Assembly (NCBI GenBank): GCA_025355395.1
Contig: JANXZT010000077.1
Coordinates: 1-8,155, forward strand
Source of the DNA: Betaproteobacteria bacterium
GTDB taxonomy: Bacteria > Pseudomonadota > Gammaproteobacteria > Burkholderiales > Casimicrobiaceae
DNA length: 8,155 nucleotides
Reading direction: 5' to 3'
The notes beneath the pieces were generated by a model. The model saw nothing but the letters and a program-made list of their open reading frames with translations. It did no database searches and had not been told where the DNA came from. The position numbers and the translations under genes are program-made. The first letter of the stretch is position 1. Each line of letters opens with the position of its first letter. Shown here one piece after another: positions 1 through 5,941 of the stretch.

Positions 1-109
1 GCTCAGTGGCGCCGGTGCTCTCGGCTTGGGTTGACAAATGGGCGCAGCGGCGCCAAGCCCGGCCCGCTGCACGCCCATTGAGCCTTCGAACCGCATGGGA
101 TAATAGACC
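1..109. other. Non-coding leader upstream of the PCMT-like gene
   Basis: I see no credible coding sequence here. The stretch contains a possible hairpin with a 7-base stem (GGCTTGG at 23-29 with CCAAGCC at 53-59) around a 23-base loop. Its loop side holds a perfect TTGACA at 31-36 that has no matching -10 box at the proper distance. The 3' part holds the candidate promoter listed separately. Whether the upstream neighbour ends here or reads away cannot be seen. Confidence 0.5.
78..104 (+). promoter_or_regulatory. Candidate sigma-70 promoter for the PCMT-like/rhodanese/tolC cluster
   Basis: A -35-like TTGAGC at 78-83 and a -10-like GATAAT at 99-104 (five of six consensus positions) are separated by 15 bases, which is somewhat short. 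Transcription would begin near 110-112, giving a leader of about 25 bases before the ATG at 137. That placement argues against a GTG start at 110. It is inferred from motif match only. Confidence 0.35.
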
Positions 110-136
110 GTGGGCGGCGCTGATCACGGATTCGCA

Positions 137-817
137 ATGGATACAGAAAAAGCACGATTGGAAATAGCGCGAGTGGAGAAAGCGCGGTTCAACATGGTCG
201 AGCAGCAGATTCGCACGTGGGACGTGCTCGATCAGGATGTCCTCGACGTGCTCTTTTCCGTCAGACGGGAGGAGTTCGTGCCGGCTGCTTATCGCTCCCT
301 GGCGTTCGCCGACCTTGAAATTCCATTGGGCGACGGTGAGAAAATGTGGACGCCCAAGATGGAGGCGCGCGTCCTGCAGGAGCTCAAGTTGAAGCGCGGC
401 GACCGGGTGCTGGAAATCGGCACCGGCAGCGCCTATTTCACGGCGCTTCTCGCGAGCCAGGGCACCCACGTCACCACCGTCGACATCAATCCCCGTTTCG
501 CGGCGGAGGCCAAGAGCAAGCTTGCCCGCGCGGGATTTGCCGAGGTCGAGATCGCGGTCGGGGACGCGGTACGCGGCTGGGGCGATGACAAGTACGATGC
601 GATCGCGCTCACTGGCTCCACGCCGCTGTTGGCGCCGGGTATCGTGCGTCAACTGCAGCCGGGCGGGCGGGTGTTCGCGGTGATCGGGGAGCCGCCAGTC
701 ATGGCGGCGCGGGTGACACACTGGGTCGCTGAAGGCTCGTTCACCGCCGACGATCTGTTCGAGACGGTGATCGATCCGTTGCGTAACGCCCCCGCCCCGC
801 CGCGGTTCTCGTTTTGA
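137..817 (+). CDS. Protein-L-isoaspartate O-methyltransferase-like protein (PCMT family)
   Basis: A 226-residue cytosolic SAM-dependent methyltransferase of the PCMT (isoaspartyl methyltransferase) family. The SAM-binding motif I is clear (VLEIGTGSAYFTALLA, about residues 91-106), followed by an acidic post-I region (TTVDINP, 113-119) and LQPGGRVFAVIG (173-184). The N-terminal block NMVEQQIRTWDVLDQDVL and the FVPAAYRSLAFAD segment are typical of the family. The usual GQTISQP substrate/active-site motif is replaced by GEKMWTPKMEARVL (67-80), so isoaspartate repair activity is doubtful; it may be a divergent paralogue. I chose the ATG at 137 over an in-frame GTG at 110 because it sits properly behind the candidate promoter; an internal ATG at 194 would remove the family N-terminus. 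The stop overlaps the rhodanese start, suggesting one transcript and translational coupling. Family assignment is firm, substrate is not. Confidence 0.88.
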   Translation: MDTEKARLEIARVEKARFNMVEQQIRTWDVLDQDVLDVLFSVRREEFVPAAYRSLAFADLEIPLGDGEKMWTPKMEARVLQELKLKRGDRVLEIGTGSAYFTALLASQGTHVTTVDINPRFAAEAKSKLARAGFAEVEIAVGDAVRGWGDDKYDAIALTGSTPLLAPGIVRQLQPGGRVFAVIGEPPVMAARVTHWVAEGSFTADDLFETVIDPLRNAPAPPRFSF

Positions 818-1140
818 TTGCCGAGATCGCACCGGCGGACGTAGCGCGCTGGCGCGCCGACCGGCAACGCCCCGTACCGCTGGTCGTCGATGTGTGCGAG
901 CCGTGGGAGCTGGCCATCTGCCGCATCGACGGCAGCGTCAACGTTCCGCTCGGAGCAATCGCGCAGCGCGTAGGCGAACTGCCACGCGAGCGCCCGATTA
1001 TCTGTGTGTGCCACCTTGGCGCGCGCAGCCAGCAGGCGGCGATGTTCCTGGCGAGCACAGGATTCACGGACCTCTACAACCTGCGTGGGGGCATCGCGGC
1101 GTGGGCCGGCGCCGTGGACCCGGCCATGCAACGGTATTGA
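814..1140 (+). CDS. Rhodanese-like domain protein (single domain)
   Basis: A 108-residue single-domain rhodanese-fold protein, probably cytosolic because no signal peptide or membrane segment is visible. Family landmarks are VVDVCEPWELAICRIDGSVN (residues 24-43, the DVREPxE...GHIxGA region), and the active-site loop CHLGARS at 66-72 with catalytic Cys66 and a C-x-x-G-x-R-S pattern. The C-terminal LYNLRGGIAAWAGAVDP (87-103) is the usual closing motif. Such proteins carry sulfane sulfur as a cysteine persulfide; the acceptor here cannot be inferred. The start is a TTG at 814 that overlaps the upstream stop as TTGA. No Shine-Dalgarno sequence is apparent, so expression probably depends on coupling to the methyltransferase gene. 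The loop is intact, so it is likely catalytically competent. Confidence 0.9.
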   Translation: MIAEIAPADVARWRADRQRPVPLVVDVCEPWELAICRIDGSVNVPLGAIAQRVGELPRERPIICVCHLGARSQQAAMFLASTGFTDLYNLRGGIAAWAGAVDPAMQRY

Positions 1141-1153
1141 AGGGAAGCCAGTG
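1141..1153 (+). promoter_or_regulatory. Alternative ribosome binding site and GTG start for tolC
   Basis: AGGGAAG at 1141-1147 directly follows the rhodanese stop and lies at good spacing before a GTG at 1151-1153 that is in frame with tolC. Use of this start would give a signal peptide with a long basic n-region (including RKKR) ahead of the ATG at 1196. The downstream ATG has AAGAGG at 1187-1192, closer to its start than is usual. The sequence alone does not settle which is used. Confidence 0.3.
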
Positions 1154-1195
1154 TCGGACCCGTTGGCGCCACGGACTATCCGCAAAAAGAGGCTG

Positions 1196-2554
1196 ATGAG
1201 AATAAGGCATCGCAGCTTGGCCGCCGCCGTCGCGGCCACCCTCGCCTTAAGCCCCTCTACCCCCGCCATCGGCGAAGACCTGATCGAGGTCTATCGCGAG
1301 GCGCAGGAGAACGACCCGGTGCTCGCCGGCGCCCGCGCCACTTGGGCGGCCACTCAGGAACGCGTTCCGCAAGCGCGTGCCGGTCTGTTGCCGACTGTCA
1401 ATGCGGCCGCCACCCTTTCGCTCAACGACAACCGGCAGGAAGTGCGGGTGAGCCCGCCAGTGGTCGGCAGCAACAATTTCGTGAATTTCGGCTACACCAT
1501 CTCGGCGTCGCAACCGCTGTTCCGCCTGCAGAACGTGGTGGCGCTCGGCCAGGCGCGCGAGCAGGTAACGCAGGCCGATTACATCCTTGATGCCGCGCGC
1601 CAGGACCTCATCGTGCGAGTGGCGCAGGCCTATTTCGATGTCCTGCTGGCGCAGTTCACCGTCGAGCTCGCACAAAGCCAGAAGGCGGCGGTTTCCGAGC
1701 AGCTGGCGCAGGCCAGGCGCAATTTCGAAGTGGGCGTGGCCACGATTACCGATACCAACGAGGCGCAGGCGCGTTTCGATACGATTGGCGCACAGGAGAT
1801 TGCGGCGCTCAACGACTTCGACAACAAGCGCACTGCGCTGCGGGCGATCATCGGCCGCAACCCAGGGGACCTTAAGCGCCTGGGCCCTGGATTCGAGCCG
1901 GGTTTGCCGGAACCGAACGATCTCGAAGCATGGATCGCTCGCGCGCTCAAGGACAACTACTCGGTGCGCATTGCGCAATCGAACCTCGACATCGCATCGC
2001 TCGAAATCGAGCGCGCGCGCGCAGCGCACTACCCCACACTGGATTTGGTCGCGAACTTCGGGCAGAACGGCGCGACGGGCTCGGTTTCCAGCAGCGGCAT
2101 AGCGAGCAGCGCCGATACCCGCGGCCGCACGGTATTGCTTGGGCTGCAGGCGGTGGTGCCGATTTATCAGGGCGGCGCAATCGAGTCCCGGATTCGGGAA
2201 GCGACGGCGTTGCGTGAGCGCTCGCGCCAGGATCTCGAGACCAACCGCCGCAACGCGCTGTTTCTCGCGCAAACCGGATTCACCGGAGTCACCAGCGCGG
2301 CGGCCTCGGTCAAGGCCTTCGAGCAGGCACTCGTCTCGGCGCAAACGGCCTATGAGTCCAACAAGCTCGGGTTGGAGGTCGGTGTGCGCACGACGCTCGA
2401 CGTGCTCAACGTGCAGCAGACGGTGTTCCAGACCCGGCGCGACCTGGCGCAGGCCTATTTTGGCTACCTCATCGGAACGCTGCGTCTGAAAGCAGCGGCC
2501 GGCATCCTTACCCAAGCGGATCTGGACGAGATCAATCGCCGCCTTGCGGGCTGA
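1196..2554 (+). CDS. tolC: TolC-family outer membrane channel protein
   Basis: A 452-residue outer-membrane efflux protein. It would trimerise into a beta-barrel plus periplasmic alpha-helical tunnel and serve tripartite drug efflux or type I secretion. A signal peptide is visible (MRIRHRS, then an Ala/Leu-rich core, probable cleavage after TPAIG at residues 22-26). Two homologous OEP halves can be seen: first EVYREAQENDPVLAGARA with GLLPTVNAAA and GVATITDTNEAQARFD (180-195); second ALKDNYSVRIAQSN with HYPTLDLVANFGQNG and GVRTTLDVLNVQQTVFQ (396-412). The end, LRLKAAAGILTQADL, is typical of TolC/CyaE-type proteins. AAGAGG lies 3 bases before the ATG at 1196. An in-frame GTG at 1151 has a better-spaced AGGGA and would add 15 residues, so the start is not certain. 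The stop codon lies inside the left arm of a palindromic element. It is 55 bases from the rhodanese gene and probably co-transcribed. Confidence 0.93.
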   Translation: MRIRHRSLAAAVAATLALSPSTPAIGEDLIEVYREAQENDPVLAGARATWAATQERVPQARAGLLPTVNAAATLSLNDNRQEVRVSPPVVGSNNFVNFGYTISASQPLFRLQNVVALGQAREQVTQADYILDAARQDLIVRVAQAYFDVLLAQFTVELAQSQKAAVSEQLAQARRNFEVGVATITDTNEAQARFDTIGAQEIAALNDFDNKRTALRAIIGRNPGDLKRLGPGFEPGLPEPNDLEAWIARALKDNYSVRIAQSNLDIASLEIERARAAHYPTLDLVANFGQNGATGSVSSSGIASSADTRGRTVLLGLQAVVPIYQGGAIESRIREATALRERSRQDLETNRRNALFLAQTGFTGVTSAAASVKAFEQALVSAQTAYESNKLGLEVGVRTTLDVLNVQQTVFQTRRDLAQAYFGYLIGTLRLKAAAGILTQADLDEINRRLAG

Positions 2555-2645
2555 AGTGGGGTCAGACACGACTTTACGGGTTGAGTCGATCGGAGCGCCC
2601 CGCGCAATTATTGTGGGAAAGTCGTGTCTGACCCCACTTCAGCCC
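2548..2645. repeat. REPIN/MITE-like palindromic element with 28-base perfect inverted arms
   Basis: The left arm (2548-2575) and right arm (2618-2645) are exact reverse complements over 28 bases, separated by a 42-base central segment (2576-2617). The shared core reads GTGGGGTCAGACACGACTTT on the plus strand in the left arm. The pairing stops at both outer edges (2547/2646) and both inner edges (2576/2617). The centre contains small palindromes (CGATCG at 2587-2592; CAATTATTG at 2605-2613). Size and architecture resemble REPINs (two inverted REP sequences) mobilised by RAYT/Y1 transposases, or a MITE. The core resembles a GTGTCTGACCCC-type motif that I recall as recurrent in proteobacterial genomes, which I could not verify. 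No transposase gene and no clear target duplication is present in the window. Confidence 0.8.
2548..2645. terminator. Possible bidirectional transcription barrier between tolC and waaA
   Basis: The palindrome lies between two convergent genes, and a transcript from either side would contain both 28-base arms, able to form a long stem with a 42-base loop. No run of T follows the stem on either strand, so it is not a classical intrinsic terminator. A role in stopping convergent transcription or protecting 3' ends is inferred from position and structure only. Confidence 0.35.
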
Positions 2646-3945
2646 CTTCTGACGCGCGTGCTCCGCCCATTGCCTCGCGCAGTTGTGGCACAAGCCAGCT
2701 CCATAATCGATCAGTGGCGCCGGCGTGCGCCGCCATGAATCGCGCCGCCGCCGCTTGCATGCACTCACGCCGCGCGGCATCGCAGAGCAGCGCACCTATT
2801 GCCGTTATCGCTTCACCGGCACTGCCAACCTGCAACGCCGCACCCGCGGCGACCGCATTGCGTGTCGCTTCCGCAAAATTGAACATGTGTGGACCGACCA
2901 TGGTGGGCTTGCCCGCGGCGAGGGGCTCGATAAGGTTTTGTCCGCCCAATGGCAGGAGGCTCCCACCCATCAGCACCACATCGGCCGCGACGCAGTACAT
3001 CGCCATCTCGCCCACGGAATCGCCGAGGACAATGGGTACCGCTGGGGGCACCGGTGCATTGCTGCTGCGGCGCACGTAGCTCATTCGCCGATCATCGAGC
3101 TGTCGTGCGACAGCGTCGAAGCGTTGCGGATGGCGCGGCACGATGACGGTGAGTGCGTCCTCCGGCAGCGAATGTGCAGCCAGGGCATCGAGGAGAAGCG
3201 TCTCCTCGCCTTCGCGGGTCGACGCGGCCAACCATACCCGGCGCTCCTGGCCCAGGCGCTCGCGCAGCAGTCGACCCGACGCCACCGCTGCGGCCGGCGT
3301 TGCGATGTCGAACTTGAGGTTACCGGTGATCAACGCCCGCGGCGATCCCAGTGATTCCAGGCGCGCGCCATCCTGCACCGTTTGCGCAGCGACGCCGGTG
3401 AGCGCGCTCAAGGCCGCGCGTGTCAGCGCGGCCACCCGCGCATAACCTCTTGCCGATTGCGCCGAAAGGCGTGCGTTAATGAGGAATAGTGGAATACCCC
3501 GCCGCTGTGCCGCAGCGATCAGGTTCGGCCACACTTCCGTTTCGAGGAGCATGCCGGCCGCCGGCTTGAAATGAGCGAGGAAGTTATCGACAAAGCGTGG
3601 CAGATCGTAAGGGAGCCAGGCTTGTACCATGCGATCACTCGCGATCACAGCGCCGGCGGCGCGGCCCGTGGCGGTCATGTGTGTCAGCAGCACCGTCGCT
3701 TGCGGAAACTCGTTCAACAGGCGTTCTATGACCGGACGCGCCGCGTGCGTCTCACCCAGGGAGACAGCGTGCACCCACAGCACCGGCCCAGTGGTGGAGG
3801 TCATGTAGCGGCCGAAGCGCTCCGCAATGTATTCACGATAGCCAGGCTCTTTTCGGCCACGCCACCACAATCGCACCGGCAGCCACGGCAACACCACGTG
3901 CCAGAGCAAAGTGTAGGCGGTGCTCGCGCTCGCGGTCGTCAACAT
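2608..3945 (-). CDS. waaA: 3-deoxy-D-manno-octulosonic acid (Kdo) transferase WaaA
   Basis: A 445-residue family 30 glycosyltransferase that moves Kdo from CMP-Kdo to lipid IV-A at the cytoplasmic face of the inner membrane, the first step of LPS core assembly. An N-terminal hydrophobic anchor (about residues 10-27) precedes RLWWRGRKEPGYREYIAERFG. Further landmarks are HAVSLGET with the expected catalytic Glu65, LLETEVWPNLI (133-143), ITGNLKFD (206-213), VPRHPQRF (269-276), and the nucleotide-sugar site GGSLLPLGGQNLIEP (327-341) followed by GPHMFNF (351-357). The number of Kdo residues added cannot be read from sequence. The ATG at 3945 overlaps the end of waaC by 7 bases, so the pair is translationally coupled. 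Unusually, residues 434-443 (GAEVGSDTTF) are encoded by the right arm of the palindromic element, and the stop lies in its central segment. This tail is probably not ancestral. Confidence 0.95.
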   Translation of the reverse strand: MLTTASASTAYTLLWHVVLPWLPVRLWWRGRKEPGYREYIAERFGRYMTSTTGPVLWVHAVSLGETHAARPVIERLLNEFPQATVLLTHMTATGRAAGAVIASDRMVQAWLPYDLPRFVDNFLAHFKPAAGMLLETEVWPNLIAAAQRRGIPLFLINARLSAQSARGYARVAALTRAALSALTGVAAQTVQDGARLESLGSPRALITGNLKFDIATPAAAVASGRLLRERLGQERRVWLAASTREGEETLLLDALAAHSLPEDALTVIVPRHPQRFDAVARQLDDRRMSYVRRSSNAPVPPAVPIVLGDSVGEMAMYCVAADVVLMGGSLLPLGGQNLIEPLAAGKPTMVGPHMFNFAEATRNAVAAGAALQVGSAGEAITAIGALLCDAARRECMQAAAARFMAAHAGATDRLWSWLVPQLREAMGGARASEGAEVGSDTTFPQ

Positions 3946-4913
3946 GGTGGCGATACTCGCAACATGCCTTGCACCACGGCGAGGACTGCGTCAGCCGTGG
4001 GCACGGTCCCAATACCGCCCAGATCCACGGCATGAGGGCCGGCAATCGAAACGCCGGCGCGCACCGGATCGGTTCGCGTAAAAAGCGCAATGGTTGGCGT
4101 CCCGAGCGCTGCCGCGAGATGGACGAGCCCGGTATCGACGCCGATGACGACCGTGGCGCATCGAAGCATTGCAGCGATTGCCGGCAAAGCATGCCGGGGA
4201 GGCACACTCGCATGGGGGTGCCCACGGGCGATTTCTTCGCTGCGCACGCGCTCCGCGGCCGACCCCCACGGCAGCAATGAGCAAAGCCCGGCGACTCCCA
4301 GCCCGGTGAGCAATGTATGCCAACGCGCCTGCGGCCAAAGCTTGTCGTCGCGACTTGTCGCATGCACGCAAACGGCGTACGGCGCGTCGGGAACAAACCC
4401 GGGTGGCATGGACGGCGGCATGAGGCCGTAGCGCGGTGCATCCTCCGGCCGATATCCCAACGCCCCACCGGCAAGCATCCGGCACCGATCCTCGAAGTGC
4501 AGGGCGGGATCGATAGCGTGATGAATGTCGTGCAAAAAGGTCGAGGCGGGCTCGCGTACGCTCCCGCGAGCGAAGCCGTGGCGCGGGCCGCGGGCGAGGC
4601 GCGCCATGATGGCGCCTTTCATTTGCTCCTGCAGATCCAGCACCGCCGCATACCGATGTTCGCGGACGGCACGGCGAAACGCGTCGAATTCGGCCCATGT
4701 TCCGCGCTCGAGCAGATGATGGCGCCAGCGCCGCAGACCGACCGGGATCACCCGTCGTATGCCGGGATGCAACCGCACCAGTGGCGCAAACGCGTCCTCC
4801 GCCACCCACTCCACTTCGAGATGGGGGGCGTGCCGTGCAATGTCGGCGACGATAGGAAGGGCGTGCACCACATCGCCCAGCGACGACGGTCGAATGACGA
4901 GCACGCCGCTCAC
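3939..4913 (-). CDS. waaC: LPS heptosyltransferase I WaaC
   Basis: A 324-residue family 9 glycosyltransferase (GT-B fold) that adds the first L-glycero-D-manno-heptose from the ADP-sugar to Kdo-lipid A, acting at the cytoplasmic side of the inner membrane. Evidence: the N-terminal VLVIRPSSLGDVVHALP with Asp14 at the position of the catalytic base, RVIPVGLRRWR (54-64), HATSRDDKLWP (184-194, acceptor and sugar-phosphate contacts), LLPWGSAAERVRSEEIA (213-229), and VDTGLVHLAAALGTPT (259-274), the ADP-heptose binding signature. The start is a GTG at 4913 with AGGA 8 bases upstream. Length matches E. coli WaaC closely. The block LQEQMKG (94-100) differs from the enterobacterial AQGLVKS but occupies the same position. 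It is the first gene of a waaC-waaA unit and diverges from the family 2 glycosyltransferase gene across about 200 bases. Confidence 0.95.
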   Translation of the reverse strand: MSGVLVIRPSSLGDVVHALPIVADIARHAPHLEVEWVAEDAFAPLVRLHPGIRRVIPVGLRRWRHHLLERGTWAEFDAFRRAVREHRYAAVLDLQEQMKGAIMARLARGPRHGFARGSVREPASTFLHDIHHAIDPALHFEDRCRMLAGGALGYRPEDAPRYGLMPPSMPPGFVPDAPYAVCVHATSRDDKLWPQARWHTLLTGLGVAGLCSLLPWGSAAERVRSEEIARGHPHASVPPRHALPAIAAMLRCATVVIGVDTGLVHLAAALGTPTIALFTRTDPVRAGVSIAGPHAVDLGGIGTVPTADAVLAVVQGMLRVSPPC

Positions 4914-5114
4914 GAACGAGGTCCTGAAACAACGTAGAATGCGCGCAGCCTGCGTGGTGCCGGGGCATGATGCATGGCCGGCGGTTTCCGGCCTTCTTCC
5001 TCACCGCTGCAATACTCGATGAATTCCGGCCTGTGATCTGCCAAAAGCGCGGGCGTAAAACAGGATGCCGGCATGATCCTTGGCGCAGCACGTGAGCCTC
5101 GCAGCCGTTTGGAC
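4914..5114. promoter_or_regulatory. Divergent intergenic region between waaC and the family 2 glycosyltransferase gene
   Basis: These 201 bases must hold the promoters for waaC-waaA (leftward) and for the rightward glycosyltransferase/sugar-nucleotide genes, unless distant promoters are used. I could not identify a convincing -35/-10 pair on either strand. The Shine-Dalgarno of waaC (AGGA on the minus strand, 4922-4925) lies at its left end. A compact hairpin, GGCCGG at 4976-4981 with CCGGCC at 4988-4993 around a 6-base loop, sits near the middle and is followed on the plus strand by a pyrimidine-rich stretch. Confidence 0.5.
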
Positions 5115-5894
5115 ATGACAACCGCTTTGAGCCTTTGCGTGATTACGCGCGACGCCGCCGCCGAGCTGGCCGCCTGTCTTGCGTCGGTGCCGTTCGCCGC
5201 GGAAATCGTCGTCGTCGATTCGGGGAGCTTCGATGATACCGTGGAAATTGCGCATCGCCATGGCGCCCGGGTGATCCTTAAGCCCTGGCTCGGGTTTGGA
5301 CCACAGAAGAATTTTGCAATTACGCAGGCCAGCCACGACTGGGTGATATGCCTCGATGCCGACGAGCGTCTATCGCCGGAACTCGCGGTTTCGATGCAGC
5401 GGGCGCTGGAAGCGCATCGCGAACAGGAGGCAAAGGGCCTGCCCACGGCGTACGCGATGGCGCGGCGCAATCGCTTCCTGGGACGCTGGCTTGCCCACGG
5501 CGAAGGCTATCCCGACTGGAACACGCGTCTTTTCGATCGCCGCCGTGCCCGGTGGAGCGAAGATGCGGTGCACGAGCGCGTGGTGGCACAGGGGCCCGTC
5601 GCGCGCCTGCACGGCGATCTCCTGCACGCGTCGGCCGAGTCCCTCGAACACTATCTCGACAAGCAGAACCGGTATACGACGCTGCAGGCGCAGGCAATGC
5701 ATGCGCGAGGCGAGCGCACCAGCGCTGCACGCATTGTGCTTTCACCGCTGGTGCGTTTCATTCGCTTCTATTTTTTCCGGCTCGGATGGCTGGACGGACT
5801 GCCCGGACTCGTGCACATCGCCATCGGGTGCGGCGCGAGCTTCATCAAATACGCCAAGCTCCGCGAGCAGAACGCGCGCAAGCGGGCGTCATGA
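5115..5894 (+). CDS. Family 2 glycosyltransferase, WaaE/KdtX-like (LPS inner core)
   Basis: A 259-residue GT-A fold glycosyltransferase. It opens with LSLCVITRDAAAELAACLASV, then EIVVVDSGSFDDTVEIA (30-46), GFGPQKNFAI (60-69), and the metal-binding DAD in CLDADERLSPEL (79-90). Residues 147-154 (WSEDAVHE) match the conserved catalytic-region motif of WaaE-type transferases. The C-terminal FIRFYFFRLGWLDGLPGL (215-232) is a hydrophobic, probably membrane-associated segment typical of that subfamily. In enterobacteria, WaaE adds a beta-1,4-glucose to the first heptose; donor and acceptor here are inferred, not shown. I chose the ATG at 5115 because the family motif begins right after it; an in-frame ATG at 5073 would add 14 unconserved residues. 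Neighbouring waaC/waaA support a core-assembly role. Its stop overlaps a short ORF as ATGA. Confidence 0.88.
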   Translation: MTTALSLCVITRDAAAELAACLASVPFAAEIVVVDSGSFDDTVEIAHRHGARVILKPWLGFGPQKNFAITQASHDWVICLDADERLSPELAVSMQRALEAHREQEAKGLPTAYAMARRNRFLGRWLAHGEGYPDWNTRLFDRRRARWSEDAVHERVVAQGPVARLHGDLLHASAESLEHYLDKQNRYTTLQAQAMHARGERTSAARIVLSPLVRFIRFYFFRLGWLDGLPGLVHIAIGCGASFIKYAKLREQNARKRAS

Positions 5895-5941
5895 GGGGTC
5901 TTCCCATGCGGCCCGACGCTCGCGAGCGGGCGCGCCTATGA
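5891..5941 (+). CDS. Possible 16-codon mini-ORF coupling two genes
   Basis: An ATG at 5891 overlaps the glycosyltransferase stop as ATGA and opens a reading frame of 16 codons (MRGLPMRPDARERARL). Its own stop overlaps the epimerase ATG, again as ATGA (5938-5941). The epimerase lacks a strong Shine-Dalgarno, so ribosomes may reach it by two successive reinitiations. The peptide is Arg-rich with no recognisable family and is unlikely to matter as a product. It contains a perfect 10-base palindrome (5918-5927). The arrangement is seen directly; the coupling role is inference, and chance is possible in GC-rich DNA. Confidence 0.3.
   Translation: MRGLPMRPDARERARL

Noticed and set aside
31..36. 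Perfect TTGACA -35 hexamer
   Set aside because: No -10-like sequence lies 15-19 bases downstream (the region is GC-rich around 52-60), and it falls in the loop of a possible hairpin.
1152..1163. Sequence GTGTCGGACCCG upstream of tolC resembling the GTGTCTGACCCC core of the palindromic element
   Set aside because: The match covers only about ten bases with mismatches, has no inverted partner, and is explained as well by chance in GC-rich DNA.
1247..2569. Long 440-codon open frame on the minus strand opposite tolC
   Set aside because: It is antisense to a well-supported TolC with signal peptide and both OEP halves. The translation is Arg/His/Leu-rich with no recognisable motif, as expected of shadow frames in GC-rich DNA.
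3991..5121. Long 376-codon minus-strand frame overlapping waaC
   Set aside because: It is in a different frame from waaC on the same strand. The product is extremely Arg/Ala-rich and lacks motifs, whereas waaC has full family signatures.
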